From the NCBI GenBank assembly GCA_030844895.1, contig JAUTDX010002098.1, positions 1 through 64,000 on the forward strand: a stretch of 64,000 nt of DNA, written 5' to 3'. Each line of letters opens with the position of its first letter. Position 1 is the stretch's first letter. Source of the DNA: Ambrosia x helenae (taxonomy: Eukaryota > Streptophyta > Magnoliopsida > Asterales > Asteraceae). Below are positions 9,747 to 21,130 of the stretch, in pieces. The notes beneath the pieces were generated by a model. That model saw only the letters and a list, made by a program, of their open reading frames with translations, ran no database searches and was not told where the DNA came from. A program made the translations under genes and the position numbers.

Positions 9747-12135
9747 CTAGTGGGTAACCCACGCATTGCGGCGGATTCGACAATACGTGGTAGGAACATG
9801 ATATGCATCAGACCCAAGTATTTTTCATGTATTTTAACTGAGTCTCTTTTCACCTTTCGAGGAGATAGCATGTCCTTCTTCACTCGCAATATTGCTAATG
9901 CAAAAAGAAGATCACCAAAGTGTACTTCAAATACATTGCTAAAGGAGTTATATTATATGATTGTAAACAAACACCTAATATTGCCATGAATAATATTTCT
10001 TTTTGGAGTATTAAAAATATACATTTGGGTAAAAAAAAATATGTATATGTTATGAGGAATTTGAGCAAGTTATTGCCTTTTGAACCCATTTGGGTAAAAC
10101 CGTAAAATACTACTTGTAAATGTAACCTCTAAATATAACAGTGTCAATAAATCAAATTAAAAAATATGTAACACTCAAAACTCAAAGCATGTTGGTATGT
10201 TTCACTGTTTTAGCCCTACACTATCATAAGGATAAAAAAAATTATGTTGCTTTCTGTTTAACTACCTAAAAATTGAGGGACCGTATAGATGATGAGAGAA
10301 TCAAAAGCATCAACATCGCTAACATTTTGTTTGCTTTGTTTGCCATCATTTGGAGTCACGTTTCAAGTGCTAGAACAAACAACTCATACTAACATATTTA
10401 GATCATAGGGTCAGGAGTAAAAGCAAGTTTATTGTAGTGAAAGAAGATGTGAACTAAACCGAACTTCTGTATAGTAACCTACAAATTCTGTGTGCTTCTC
10501 ATTAATTTACATATAAGTGATCCTAAGACATGTACCTACAATAATTATTAACCAAGCATTTTTCAAGTGGGTTGAGAGTATAAACAAGGGTGTATCACAA
10601 AGGTAGATACAAAAATAATGAAGGATAACTTGATTGTGAAATTTTGATAATTTAATGAAATAAAGTTATCCCATGGGCATTTAGGGAAGAAAAGTGGTAA
10701 AATTTAGAAAATTGTAAAGAAACCCTTGATATGCTATCTTAACTTTGGACAACTTGGACATATTTGCCCATGCTTCCTCCTTTATAATGTAGTACTAGTG
10801 GGGAGCCCGCGCATTGCAACGGAGTTGACAATACGCAATTGAATAACTAAATGGTTAAGACAATCAAGTGGTCAATGAAGTGAGGATGCCATGAGAGGTC
10901 GTTATACAACCTACATGTCATTTATATTTATGTACACAACCTCGTAAATAGCTTTTATTCAACGATATTATTGATATATAAGGATATTGTTTTCATAATC
11001 AAATTTCATGATAATATTTATTTAAATCTAATGTGGATAGGCAATATGGGGGATTTTGTTATCATAACCAAATAAAAGATATCTTCAAATTCTTGAAATT
11101 TCTAAATTTTTCAAAAGCTTTATTTTTACAAAATATATAAGATTTATACAACTTATGTTCACATGATAAAAAGAACTAAGATTTACATGTTAATTATAAA
11201 CATGTTATAGTTGTTACTGAAATTTTCTATCTATATAATAGATAGAAAATTATCTTAGGAAATCAAGTAGTTGAAAAATATCTGCACTCCACAGTACCAT
11301 GACATTTACAAGTAAATACAAAATTTAAAAATTATACCTCACTTTAACATCAAACAAAATTACTTCTTTTAGACTCAAATGAAATCAGATGCAACTCTAT
11401 TTTTATCACCTAGAAAACAATCGCGGTTGTCGACAAATCTTTGTGGTGGCACACAACAAGATTTGATGGTCTGGAAGTCTAGTACAACTTCGGTTTTCAG
11501 GATTTGATAATCCATGTGAGGTGGTTGTGGAAATACCATGGGACAACGGATGATGAAACTGAGAGGGAATCAAACAACAATCTATAATTGGTTTTTCCTC
11601 CCCTTGTTTGACATCAAAATTTATAGGATCGAAAAAAACTGACTATTTAAGGCTAATTATGTACCGGTACATAAAAGGTTGTATTATTTATTTATCTAGG
11701 CTTTTCGTTTTATGAAGTCAAGAAGTTTTAACCACATAATTATTACGTCTATAACTCATATACGTTTAATTTCGTTTTGATATTTACTCTTCCCAGTCTT
11801 TTTAAATTCTTTAGGATTACATTTTTAGATTTCAATGAAAATTATATATATAATTTCTTACGATAATAATACTCCAAGTATAAAACTTGTATTTTATTTT
11901 TAATTCATATTTTTTACACATACAAATTTATGAGAAGAACTTCAAGATTAATGTTATATCAGTTTAGAAATTGTTGAGTGTTTATCGTCATTACTATTGA
12001 GTGTTTATTATCATTATAAACCTCACTTAACCCTAACCGACTTTGTTGTTATGCAACGGTTAGTTTTATAAATCGTCTGTTTTTTTCGTTGTGGTTCGCG
12101 TCATACTACAATAGCACAATCGGTAAGGATCAGTA

Positions 12136-12140
<5 letters not shown>

Positions 12141-12172
<32 letters not shown>
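12141..12172. repeat. (TA)n microsatellite
   Basis: Sixteen TA units in a row just left of the TIR element at 12183. A second TA run (13850-13869) follows the element, so the element appears to have landed in a TA-rich tract. Confidence 0.9.
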
Positions 12173-12175
<3 letters not shown>

Positions 12176-12449
12176 GTATATAGGGTAGGGTTCAAATAGG
12201 AACCAACCCTTACGTAGGAACTATAGGAACCAATCTGAGCCATCCATCTTCAATGGCATGATTGTAAATAAGTAAAACTTTAATTAATTGTTATTTTAAT
12301 AAAGGGGTATTAATGTCTTTTGTTCAATATCATTTATTAGGAAATTAATAAGAAACTCCTGCATATTTGGAAACAGCAAATTAGTGTTTATGGTATACCC
12401 AAACGTATTTATTGTATATACTATTAAAATTATATCTCGGTATATATAC

Positions 12450-12705
12450 AACAGTGTACATTGGTGTATATTCGTTTTTTCATTCATCATCATCACCAAC
12501 ACAAGATATACATTGGTGTATATTCGTTTCTTCATTCATCATCATTCAACATCATCAACACAGATATATATTGGTGTATATTGGTTTTTTCATTCATCAT
12601 CATCAACACAGATATACATTGCTGTATAATCGTTTTTTCATTCATCATCAACACAGATATACATTGATGTACACAGATATACATTGGTGTATATTCATCT
12701 CGTCC
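12450..12705 (+). repeat. Minisatellite, about five ~50-bp units
   Basis: Units combine a TACATTGGTGTATATTCG block with TTTTTTCATTCATCATCATC and an AACACAGATA spacer. They are imperfect and vary in length. Apparent reading frames on both strands here are translations of the repeat, not genes. Confidence 0.85.
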
Positions 12706-13199
12706 CACCGGGAGACTCATATACGTTGCTCGACGAGGAACCTACAATGTAAAATTAAAAATGAATTTTACAATATTTAAAAAATATAGCTAGACATGCT
12801 ACAACTCATATACGGTACACCTGTGTATATTGAGTAACACACAGGCTGTGTCATACTGCACATTTAACGTCAAACAAAATACTATCAGTTTATTATAACA
12901 TCTTTTACCACCTATAATACACTTGTGTATAACAACTAAGAAGCTAAGAACAAATCTTATTGTATCTGTACAACCCCAATAACTATATATGATACACCAG
13001 TGTATGATCGTTTCAAACATTTTTGAACCCCAGTAAAATGGGTTCTGGATAAAGCGGGCACCGACCAGTATGATCGTTTCAAACATTTTTGAACCCTTGG
13101 TTCTATTTCGTTCAGTTCTGGTCTGGTTTGAACCATTTAACACCCATAAAAGTAATACTACCATATACAACTGTTTGTAATACTACAGAAAAGGTTAGA

Positions 13200-13650
13200 A
13201 GATCTTGAAGAATTTGGAGACCTTGGTCAACAGTTTCAAGTTGCAGAAAGGAAAATGACTACAGGGGGTTTGGTAATATTTTTGGTATGCTACAAACAGA
13301 GGGGTCTTGGATCGAAGAGATCCAGATTATTATTATTGTTATAATCCCTCACCACCGCTATTGGTTCAGCAACAACCATCATCTTCAACCCCTAATCGGA
13401 ACCCTAGTTGGAACCGCCGCCACCGTCACCATCTCTTCCTCTCCCTATGCTTCTGTTCTCTCTCTCTTATTCTTTCTCTTTCCTTATATAGGTTTCTTTC
13501 CCTCTTTTGAACCAGTCTGGGTGTATAACAGGAGGTTGGGGTGTAATCGGTGTAGAAGGGGGGTGGTGGTTGATGGGTTTGAGGATGGCCCGCCGGAGCT
13601 CCGCCGTAAACCACCATACTCCGCCGCTGTCCACCGAGCTCTGCCCTCCT
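13200..13650 (+). other. Possible captured gene fragment inside the TIR element
   Basis: Composition changes abruptly to GC-richer, codon-like sequence: GGAACCCTAGTTGGAACCGC, then a CT-rich stretch and CGCCGGAGCTCCGCC. A read of LEDLEEFGDLGQQFQVAERK can be seen near 13200. Frames are broken and I do not recognise a family. Captured host DNA is an inference from the composition. Confidence 0.3.
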
Positions 13651-14150
13651 CTCTCTCTCTCTCCATATATATATATATATATATCATGAAGTCAAATAAC
13701 TGCCATATATAACAATTTTAATTAAATTAAAAGATAATATTTAATTGTCTAATTACATAACTACCCCCTAGATCAAGATAAAAGATGAATGGCTCAGATT
13801 GGTTCCTAAGTTCCTAACTAGGGTATTGGTTCCTATTTGATCTTTTTCCTATATATATATATATATATTATAACAATTAAATTATTTGGTAGAAACTTAT
13901 GGACTTCCCTTAATTTAATACATGCATTATTCATTTACATCTATTTCATGAACAATTTAATATTCACATAAAAATACTATTTTGCCCTCTTACTAACTTC
14001 ATTAAAACATTGTACCATATGCATTATATGTTGTAATTACTTAAATTTTGTTGGATCCCTTCACTCATGCTTTATAATATAGAATAGATAGATTTTCCAT
14101 AGGTTGACATCTTTATTGAATAATTAATTATAATTAAAGTAATTTATTGT

Positions 14151-14607
14151 AAATAAATTTTGGAGTCTAAATTAAATCTTAGCCATATTGGTGTAATGAG
14201 TAAGTTGGTTTCGAAAGTGTTGGCGAATAGATTGAAGAAAGTGATGGGTAATATTACTTCGGAGCCTCAATCTGCTTTTTGATGGGTCGGTGCATTCTAG
14301 ATGGGCCGTTGATAGTTAGTGAAGTTATGACGTGGGAGAGAAAAACTAAGAGAGATATGTTTCTGTTTAAAATAGACTTTGAAAAGGCGTATGATAACCT
14401 CAACTGGGAGTTCATTTTGATGATTTTGAAACAGATGGGTTACCCGGAGTTATGGTGCAACTGGATATACGGTGTGGTGTCTTCTGCTCGGTCGTCAGTT
14501 TTGGTAAACGGGTCCCCTACGTTTAAATTTGAATGTGAAAAGGGGTTAAGACAAGGAGATCCGATTTCTCCGTTCTTATTTATTATTGTCATGGAAGCAT
14601 TCTCTGC
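14151..14607 (+). pseudogene. L1-type LINE reverse transcriptase, 5' part
   Basis: Translation gives MSKLVSKVLANRLKKVMGNI, then, after a one-base slip in a T run near 14277, ILDGPLIVSEVMTWERKTKR. It continues with FLFKIDFEKAYDNLNWEFIL, the GLRQGDPISPFLFI box, and VMEAFSA, where it is cut at 14607. These are RT motifs of plant L1-like non-LTR elements (fingers and palm, including the first catalytic Asp in KIDFEKAYD). The frame resumes at 34432 with LFKKAVRVGVFEG. The left boundary is uncertain: ATTTATTGT near 14142 and ATGTATTGT near 35751 may be a 9-bp duplication. Confidence 0.85.
14603..14607. repeat. 5-bp target-site duplication (left copy)
   Basis: TCTGC here and at 34427-34431. Taking out 14608-34431 restores the continuous LINE reading ...ATTCTCTGC|TTTGTTTAAG..., so this is the true insertion footprint. 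Confidence 0.9.
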
Positions 14608-14693
14608 TGTAACACCCCGCCCCTCTCACCACCAATATTGTCCGCTTTGCCCATCCAGAGCTCACGGATTTGTTTTTGGGTGCCCAAGTGGAG

Positions 14694-14755
14694 ACTTCCC
14701 AGGAGGTCACCCATCCTGGAATTTCTCCTACCTGAGCACGCTTAACTGTGGAGTT
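14694..14755 (-). promoter_or_regulatory. 5S-rRNA-like domain with Pol III boxes (LTR copy A)
   Basis: Minus strand: AGTTAAGCGTGCTCAGG (box-A region of 5S) and GGATGGGTGACCTCCTGGG (box-C region), in the order and roughly the spacing of the 5S internal control region. In Cassandra this can recruit RNA polymerase III (family knowledge). Whether this copy is active is unknown. Confidence 0.85.
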
Positions 14756-14945
14756 CTCTTCTCATCTACTAACATTAAGCCCCAAAACGCGTTGGTGATT
14801 TAAGAGGCAAGACATTACTTATGAACCAAGGATCTCTCCTGGCCACGGCCGATGTGGGATTTTCCTGGGGTGTCACATTCACCCCCCGTTAGAGTCTCAT
14901 CGTCCCTGATGAGGTATGCACCCACCATCCCGAACGGCACAGGAG

Positions 14946-14959
14946 TGGCTCTGATACCA
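14946..14959 (-). promoter_or_regulatory. Primer-binding site (tRNA-iMet) of Cassandra
   Basis: The minus strand reads TGGTATCAGAGCCA, complementary to the 3' end of initiator tRNA-Met, two bases from the LTR end. Confidence 0.85.
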
Positions 14960-15047
14960 TCTGTAACACCCCGCCCCTCTCACCACCAATATTGTCCGCT
15001 TTGCCCATCCAGAGCTCACGGATTTGTTTTTGGGTGCCCAAGTGGAG

Positions 15048-15109
15048 ACTTCCCAGGAGGTCACCCATCCTGGAATTTCTCCTACCTGAGCACGCTTAAC
15101 TGTGGAGTT
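15048..15109 (-). promoter_or_regulatory. 5S-rRNA-like domain with Pol III boxes (LTR copy B)
   Basis: Same 62-bp block as at 14694-14755, in the second Cassandra LTR, with the box-A and box-C motifs intact. Confidence 0.85.
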
Positions 15110-15227
15110 CTCCTCTCATCTACTAACATTAAGCCCCAAAACGCGTTGGTGATTTAAGAGGCAAGACATTACTTATGAACCAAGGATCTCTCCTGGCCAC
15201 GGCCGATGTGGGATTTTCCTGGGGTGT

Positions 15228-17834
15228 TAACACCCTCAAATTTCCACTGCGGGGTTTTACCGCGAGGCGCATGACATACCAGGATCCCATAGCCATAAGT
15301 CATATGAACGAACTCTAAATGCCCAAACCATTTAGTTCGTTTTCCAAAAATATAGTTTTAACACTTAACCAAAAAGTTTAGATAAGTTGCGGAAGCGTAA
15401 ATCAAACATAATTGTTTAAGTTCATGCGCAAAACAACGCGCCCAAAATAAAACCGTTGAATGTAAAGCAAAGTATAAGTTAAATAATGTTCATAACCCAT
15501 GACACAATGATGCATGTCCTATCGTGCTCCGAACCTAGAGACCTGCAAAAGCATGCTATCGTGTGTCAACATAAAGTTGGTGAGTTCACAAAGTAAGGTA
15601 AGTAAAAGTGTAGGTTTCCCAAACCAAGAACAACAGTTAAGTTTCCCAAACCCGAAAATAGTAATCAATAACCAAAACCAAGAACCACTAGTTCAGCGTA
15701 TGCCAAGGGTAGCTAACCCATTCATGATAACTAAACAATGATATACCGAATTGCTATTCAAACGATGCACTCGCCCCGCGAGCTGGTTTTTGCCTCCCAT
15801 CATTGCCTATCAACAATGATAAAGTCTAAGGTCGTAGTTCACGCCCGGCTCCCAGCACGGTGTGAGGTTTGTCAAACCTAATAGCGCTATCAACTAGTAA
15901 CCCGCTTGCCATAACCCGGCAACTCATTCGGTAAATAGTGAAGGACTTCCGTGATAGTATGCAGTTTAGTTCATCAAGGACAAAAGGTATGAAACTAGCA
16001 AAACCCGATCCACACAAGGAATCGAAAACCCGACCCACACAAGGAGTCAAAGCACCCCAAAACCCGGGTGTGTAGTAGTCCCAAACCGGACTAGAAAATA
16101 GTAGTCTCAAACCGGACTAGAAAAGTTAAGTAAGTTGTCTCAAACCAGAGACGCATGCTTTTGAGAAAAGAGTAGTGAAACTCACCTTAGGTTGCAAAGC
16201 TAAAATCCGAATCCGTAAGTAATAGAAACTCGATAGCGACTCCCTATTATACGTGTCACTATGTGAGTACATGTGCATACACAACACACAACAAGACTCG
16301 TTTGTCCAAGACATCCAATGATGTGAAAAGTTGTTTAAGTGACACTAATGTTCTACGTGCACAAGTAACCCTACGAACCCGTTGGTGAACATTATGTTTA
16401 ATATCAGTCATACACGTCATATACATCTCTTACAAGTGTACATACAAGTTCGAGTCACAATTAAGTCATACAAGCCTTCAAACAAGCACTTATACACATA
16501 TTTCATAATCTGGGTTTTTAGGACAGATTAAGCGCTGTAAAAACAATTTTATGAAAAATACTTACACAACATATTACACTCCCAAAATTTTACTGAATAT
16601 TACTAGGATTCCATTCGTCGTTTCACTATTTTTGTTTCATGACAAAACCTCATTGAAACATTATGAAAAATCATTTACTATATCTAGGTTTTGAAAACAT
16701 TCACATAAGGTCAGTTTACGAGAAAAATTCTTAAAAATCGTGTATTTATCCAAATGAGATGAATCCAATTGGAAACGATTAGTTGTTCAGGTATCTAACT
16801 ACTGTGCAAATTTCGTGACCTAACTCTTTGTAAAACTCGAGTTATGGTCGTTTAAAGTTGACCCAATTTATTAATTCGAAAATCAGGTTTAACCTTTATT
16901 TGTAATAAATTACAAAAACACATCAAACGATAACCAAATCGCATGATCTTACCCATTCCAGAAAGCTAAGACAACGTACGACATGCTCAAATCAAGAAAG
17001 AATTAAAACAGATAGTTTAAAGCCATGTTAAAGAGCCTACAAGTCGGAGCATGCAATCTGTCAGTTTTCAGTTATGTTAAGAACTCATCCATAACGCATC
17101 GTATGACCATATTATCGCCTAAATATTACCATAAACATGTAACACATCACGATCATACAACATAACAGTCCCAACATGCAAGTTTTTATCACAAATATTA
17201 TTATTTATAAACCCTACATATTTATAAATCAAAACCATGCATTAACATGTAACACACCACATAATAATCACAAAGCTTAATGTTTAACGTGTTAATCTTT
17301 TATAATCTTATGTTTTGTTCATTATAGACCCACATCAGATCTGGACAAACAAGTTTGTGGTGTTTTAAAACATGATTAAAAAGGATTAACACATACAAGA
17401 AGGATTAATATACCTCAAGCTCTTCAACCAATTGATTCTATACCTTCTCAAGCTCCTAGGATCTTTAGATTGGGTTAATGGTAGAGGGTAGGGGTTAAAA
17501 TTTCGTATGAAAGGCTGCAGGTCATAATTAGGGTTGATAACTATAAAATTCTTGTTTTAAAACGTTTTTATAAAGAAAAGAAAAACCCAGCGTATGGGCT
17601 GGAACTTCTTGTGGGCTGCGCCAAACTTCACCACAAACAGCCCAAGGCTGTATCTGATTCTGATCCACGCGCAAGATGGCATGACACATTTACTATACTT
17701 TATTGTTGTTATTACTATTTTTTGTCATATTCTTCACAAATAATTCATGCCATTCATTACTGTTGTTGACAACATTTTCTTTTGGGTTTGACTTGGTCTA
17801 CGCCAAGATGGCATGACACCATTTTTTTTACTTG

Positions 17835-17892
<58 letters not shown>

Positions 17893-18878
17893 GAGGTTCC
17901 TGTACAAAGGCTATATTTCGTGAGAAGTGTGAGAAGGATTAAAAATTGACACTTAGGCATCATTTTTGGAACTTATTCATGATGTTTTGGATTGTTTTGC
18001 CTATAAAAACACCAAACATAACAATTAAAAACAAAAAACAATGTATTTTAGGCTTAAAACTTAAAACACCATGCTAAGAACATTAAACAGTGTGTTTTAA
18101 GTGTTAAGTAGTGTGTTTTAGTTGTTTTTTAAATTTAATAACTATAATACATTGCATTGTGTTTTAGATTGTTGTGTTTGGTGTTTTTTTAAGTTAAAAC
18201 AACCTAAAACATCATTCTTAAATCGAAAACATGATGCCTACATGTCAATTCTTAATCCTTCTCACACTTCTCACGAAATATGTCCTTTGTACAGGAACCT
18301 AAACCTATATATATATATATTATAATTAATATATATAAATAATAGTAATTGATATAAAATATTCAAACTCCATATTTTAAGTACCCAATATTTTAAGTGT
18401 TTATGGCTACTGATTCAACTAGATTCGGTTACAGACCCAATCACGTATACTCACGTACAAAAATAGTTTCGCTTAATTCGAAATAATTTCATGTAATAGC
18501 TTACACATAAAATATAATAAATCTATAAAATATTTAGCTCAATATTTTATAACTTATATATGATCCTCAGTCTATTGATTGTCGGTTACGAGCTCGGTAA
18601 CGTGTTTTCACATAATAACATGTATCGTCACATAAGTTCACAAATAAATTCACATTAGCATATAATTGCAAAAAAATATAAAACGAGTTATTCTACAATT
18701 ATTTGTTTTATTGTTTCATCAATGTTTAGGGTTCAAGACTCGTGTATGCAGTTGTTCACCTATAACCATGTATCGTGTGACTCACTTAACTAACTCTAGT
18801 CAAGTGCAATCCATGAATTATCGTGTAAGTTAACTAGGGTTAGGTTAAACTATTAACCCGAAAATGCGTGGTGTCACA
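15228..18878 (-). mobile_element. 3' LTR of the gag-only LTR retrotransposon
   Basis: It starts TAACACCCTC (the TG of TGTAACACCC is lost at the junction with Cassandra) and ends GTGTCACA. It is almost identical to 21134-23758 plus 33836-34426. It contains a 417-bp TIR element in its TA tract (17889-18305); without it the LTR is about 3.23 kb. Short reading frames at 15514, 15826 and 16126 recur in the other LTR and have no protein features, so I do not treat them as genes. Confidence 0.9.
17889..18305. mobile_element. TIR element (417 bp) in the LTR TA microsatellite
   Basis: The left end, 17889-17942, matches the inverted right end, 18252-18305, over about 50 bp. Shared blocks are GGTTCCTGTACAAAGG and GTGAGAAGTGTGAGAAGGAT. 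It is absent from the other LTR copy at this position, which proves insertion. The interior repeats GTGTTTTA-type motifs, also abundant in the MULE at 23759, so that element may be its helper (inference). TA repeats on both sides hide the TSD. Confidence 0.8.
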
Positions 18879-19020
18879 TCATCCCCAAGTTGAAAAGAAT
18901 TTCGTCTCGAAATTCGGCAAGTTATCTGTGGAGTAGGTGCCAAGTGAGAGAAAAAAAATTTGAAAATTTTTATGGGTGTCACATCATCCCCAAGTTGAAA
19001 AGAATTTCGTCTCGAAATTC
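18871..19020 (-). repeat. Duplicated LTR/internal junction (polypurine-tract side)
   Basis: GTGTCACATCATCCCCAAGT and the following TTTCGTCTCGAAATTC occur at 18871-18919 and again at 18974-19020. On the minus strand this is the pol 3' end plus the AACTTGGGGATGA tract before the 3' LTR. The second copy is an imperfect internal duplication. Confidence 0.75.
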
Positions 19021-19039
19021 AGTTCGAGTTTTTGATTAC

Positions 19040-19427
19040 TAGCTCTAATTTTCCGAAAAGAGTGGTTCCAACACTAGCATTGTTTCGATGTCTCTGGCCA
19101 GATAAGATTTCCCTCACCAGAACGAGGTATATCAATCATTATCTCGTGCCAAGGATTTCAGTACATGGCTGGACAACCCATCCACGCCCATGATGACGTC
19201 AGAGCTATGAAGGACAGTTGGGATGATGAGATCGATACCTAAAGGTTAGTTAAACCGTACAGGTTTCTACTCGTGATAGAGTTAGGTAACTTCAACAAGC
19301 TTACCATCAGCTAGTTCTACAGTGTGTTTGGGTTCAGGGAGAGTTGGGTCTAACTCTAGAGTTTCGGTAAAGCCCAAGGCACATGCTAAAACAACATCAA
19401 AATCAATTAGGACATTAACAAAGTTTA
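19040..19427 (-). pseudogene. Retroviral-type protease remnant
   Basis: Minus-strand frames contain DPTLPEPKHTVELADGK, then IDLIIPTVLHSSDVIMGVDG. The last part resembles the ...LGSFDVIIGMDWL block at the end of Ty3/gypsy (chromovirus-type) aspartic proteases. Several stops interrupt it, and the DSGA active site is not preserved. RT, RNase H and integrase are absent between here and the 3' LTR, so the internal region has a large deletion. Confidence 0.6.
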
Positions 19428-20554
19428 TCATTCGCAAGGAACATACCCGTCACACGTTGTTGTCATCATTGTTCCCGTTGTTGTTGTCACCGTTGAGCTG
19501 GGGACAGTCCCTTTTGAAGTGGGTTTCACTCCCACACTGAAAACACCCTTTTCTAGTATTCGACGACTCTGTTGCCCCTGCTGTTGTTGCTGATTCTTTG
19601 GGAATTGAGCACGACAGTCCTTAGCTGCATGACCAACTTTCCCGCATCGATCACACTTTCCGTTCTCACATGGACCAGAATGGTGATAGTTGCACAATTC
19701 ACACTTTGGGTGCCTCCCCTTGTAAGTACCCTGGTTATTGTCAGAAGGGGTCTGGTTGTTGTTGTCGTTTGCACCTGACCTCTTTCGCTGCTGCTGACTG
19801 CCGCCACCACTTGAGGCCTTGCCCGGACCATCTTCCCATTTCCGTTTGTTGTCAGTAGAACCAGAAGATGAAGCACCTCGAGGGGGTAACAGTCCCTCTT
19901 CCACCTTCTGATCAGTCAGCTGGTGTGCCATACGAATAACCTGCTGAAGGTTGTTGAAGTTTGCAGCAGTGACCATACCCTTGATTTGTGGCACCAAACC
20001 CTTGATGTACAGTTCAATCCGCTTGTAGAGCGGTGTAGAGTAGTTAGGGCACATGGTTGCCAACTCATGTGACCTAGTAGTGTAAGCTTCAATTTCCGAC
20101 CCTACCATCTTCAGGTTCAGGTACTCAGTTTCTAACTTCTGAATTTCATCCCGAAGACAGTACTCCTCCCTTAACATCTCCTTGAAAGCCTCCCAAGGTG
20201 TAGCATTTGCCACATCCACCCCTAATATCTGTTTCTGAGAGTTCCACCAGGATAATGCCGCATTCTCAAGGGTACCAGCGGCATATTTGACCCTGTCAGC
20301 TGGTGGACAGTTACACATAGCGAAGCATGATTCCAACTTTTCGAACCACCTTAGTAGTCCGACTGCTCCTTCAGATCCCCCAAGTTTTGAGGCTTGCAGT
20401 CCATGAACGTCTTGTAGGTACAGCCTGGAGGGTGATGTGGAGGTTGTCCAGCTTGAAAAGCTGCGAGGGCTTCAACCACCCTGTCGTTGATAAGTGCATT
20501 CAGTTCAGCCTGTGTCATGTTGATGTTTCCCCGTCCATGTCCACGTCCAGCCAT
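19428..20554 (-). pseudogene. Ty3/gypsy-like gag (frameshifted)
   Basis: The start is MAGRGHGRGNINMTQAELNA. A one-base slip near 20385 is followed by a long open stretch with the Gag core (WFEKLESCFAMCNCPPADRV, AALSWWNSQ, WEAFKEMLREEYCLRDEIQK, the LKMVGSEIEAYTTRSHEL region). Then come a CELCNYHHSGPC finger and a CCHC knuckle CDRCGKVGHAAKDC. These match the retrotrans_gag domain of plant chromovirus-like gypsy elements, which forms the particle and packages RNA. The C-terminus is frameshifted after the knuckle (residue order becomes TTTTG...). The frame lies just downstream of the PBS, as expected. It is nearly intact but not continuous. Confidence 0.85.
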
Positions 20555-21116
20555 CGTGATCCTACATTTACCCTAAGCTCATGAGACATAAAAATATGCG
20601 GGCCATACGATCGTTCACACGTGATGTAAGCGAACTGGAATAAAGAACAAACTTCAAAAGAACGACTTAGTCTCGACTGGGTCTAGAATAAAAGAAAGAA
20701 AGATCAAGCGAATGAAAATAGGAATCAATCGTCTCTGTGCTCAGTTAAAATAATAGAGTCTCCCTATTCAATCTCTTCGGGTTTGATGGGCTTGGGTTCC
20801 TTCTCTAATTCCTCTTCCTCCTCCTCATTGGTTGGTTCCTGCACTGGTACTCGATGGCTAACTCCCCATCCGTGAAGCCGGTTGGAATTTTAGTCCCAAT
20901 TTATACGCCACATGGCCAATCTTTCGTCCTTCACCAAGGATGTGCTCAATATCGGATTTAGTGTTAAAGGATTATGTATCTACTATAACTTGTTAAACAA
21001 GTGTACATAGCCCGAAAGCTAGTTGTGCACTTAAGTTGTGAGTGCACTAATGCAATGCTTATGCTATGACAGTTATAGACTAGACTCATCATGCAGTCCT
21101 AGTTCACTATAACTAG
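20555..21116 (-). other. Retrotransposon leader region
   Basis: Untranslated leader between the primer-binding site and gag on the minus strand. No reading frame or other signal seen. Confidence 0.5.
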
Positions 21117-21130
21117 TGGCTCTGATACCA
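21117..21130 (-). promoter_or_regulatory. Primer-binding site (tRNA-iMet) of the gag-only element
   Basis: The minus strand reads TGGTATCAGAGCCA three bases from the LTR end (21134). The same primer type is used by the adjacent Cassandra. Confidence 0.85.

Larger units (their letters stand above)
12183..13849. mobile_element. TIR element, Mutator-like non-autonomous candidate (1.67 kb)
   Basis: The left end (12183-12252) and the inverted right end (13782-13849) match over roughly 65 bp. They share AAATAGGAACCAA and AGGAACCAATCTGAGCCAT. The outermost bases resemble the ends of the elements at 17889 and 23759 (GGGTAGGGTTC type), and all three sit in TA tracts. The interior holds a minisatellite of GGTGTATATT-type units (12450-12705), scattered GTGTAT motifs and a GC-richer gene-like patch (13200-13650). 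No transposase is present. The TSD cannot be read because both flanks are TA repeats. Confidence 0.7.
10795..14088 (-). mobile_element. Inner Helitron (non-autonomous)
   Basis: On the minus strand it starts TCTATTCTATATTATAAAGC (14088) after an A. It ends with a hairpin-forming CCGTTGCAATGCGCGGG about 10 nt before CTAG (10798-10795), followed by T. It is inserted four bases into the start of the outer Helitron. It carries a 1.67 kb TIR element (12183-13849). Apart from that it contains AT-rich DNA (10800-12140, 13850-14088) with no gene I can recognise. Confidence 0.65.
9747..14092 (-). mobile_element. Outer Helitron (non-autonomous), interrupted
   Basis: The minus-strand 3' end is a GC-rich hairpin region (about 9756-9775) followed by CTAG at 9750-9747 and then T in the flank. 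This is the Helitron rule: hairpin, about 8-10 nt, CTRR, insertion between A and T. The 5' end is split: TCTA at 14092-14089, and TACTACATTATAAAGG from 10794 downward. Removing the inner Helitron (10795-14088) rejoins these as a standard plant Helitron start, TCTATACTACATTATAAAGG, preceded by A. Without the insert the element is about 1.05 kb. It has no Rep/helicase gene. Confidence 0.7.
14608..15227 (-). mobile_element. Cassandra TRIM retrotransposon
   Basis: Two near-identical ~268-bp direct repeats (14608-14877 and 14962-15227, one difference noticed) flank only 84 bp. On the minus strand the LTR begins TGTGACACCCC and ends GTTACA. The internal part starts, two bases after the LTR, with the initiator-tRNA-Met primer-binding site TGGTATCAGAGCCA and ends in a purine-rich tract (ACGGGGGGTGAA). 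Each LTR contains a 5S-rRNA-like block, the hallmark of Cassandra (family knowledge). It codes for nothing and depends on other elements. The outer LTR lacks its last four bases, where the neighbouring LTR begins. Confidence 0.9.

Noticed and set aside
12384..12780. Overlapping Tyr/Ile/His-rich frames on both strands
   Set aside because: They are translations of the ~50-bp minisatellite units.
14694..14755. A genuine 5S rRNA gene
   Set aside because: Only the internal promoter part is 5S-like and it sits inside a TRIM LTR with PBS and PPT, so it is Cassandra and not 5S rDNA.
14620..15157. Frame encoding HHQYCPLCPSRAHGFVFGCP, present twice
   Set aside because: It is the antisense of the Cassandra LTR, including its 5S-like block; the cysteines are incidental.
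15514..16314. Frames of 62-94 codons that recur at 21422-22223
   Set aside because: Identical because they lie in the two LTR copies; no domain or codon signal, so not genes.
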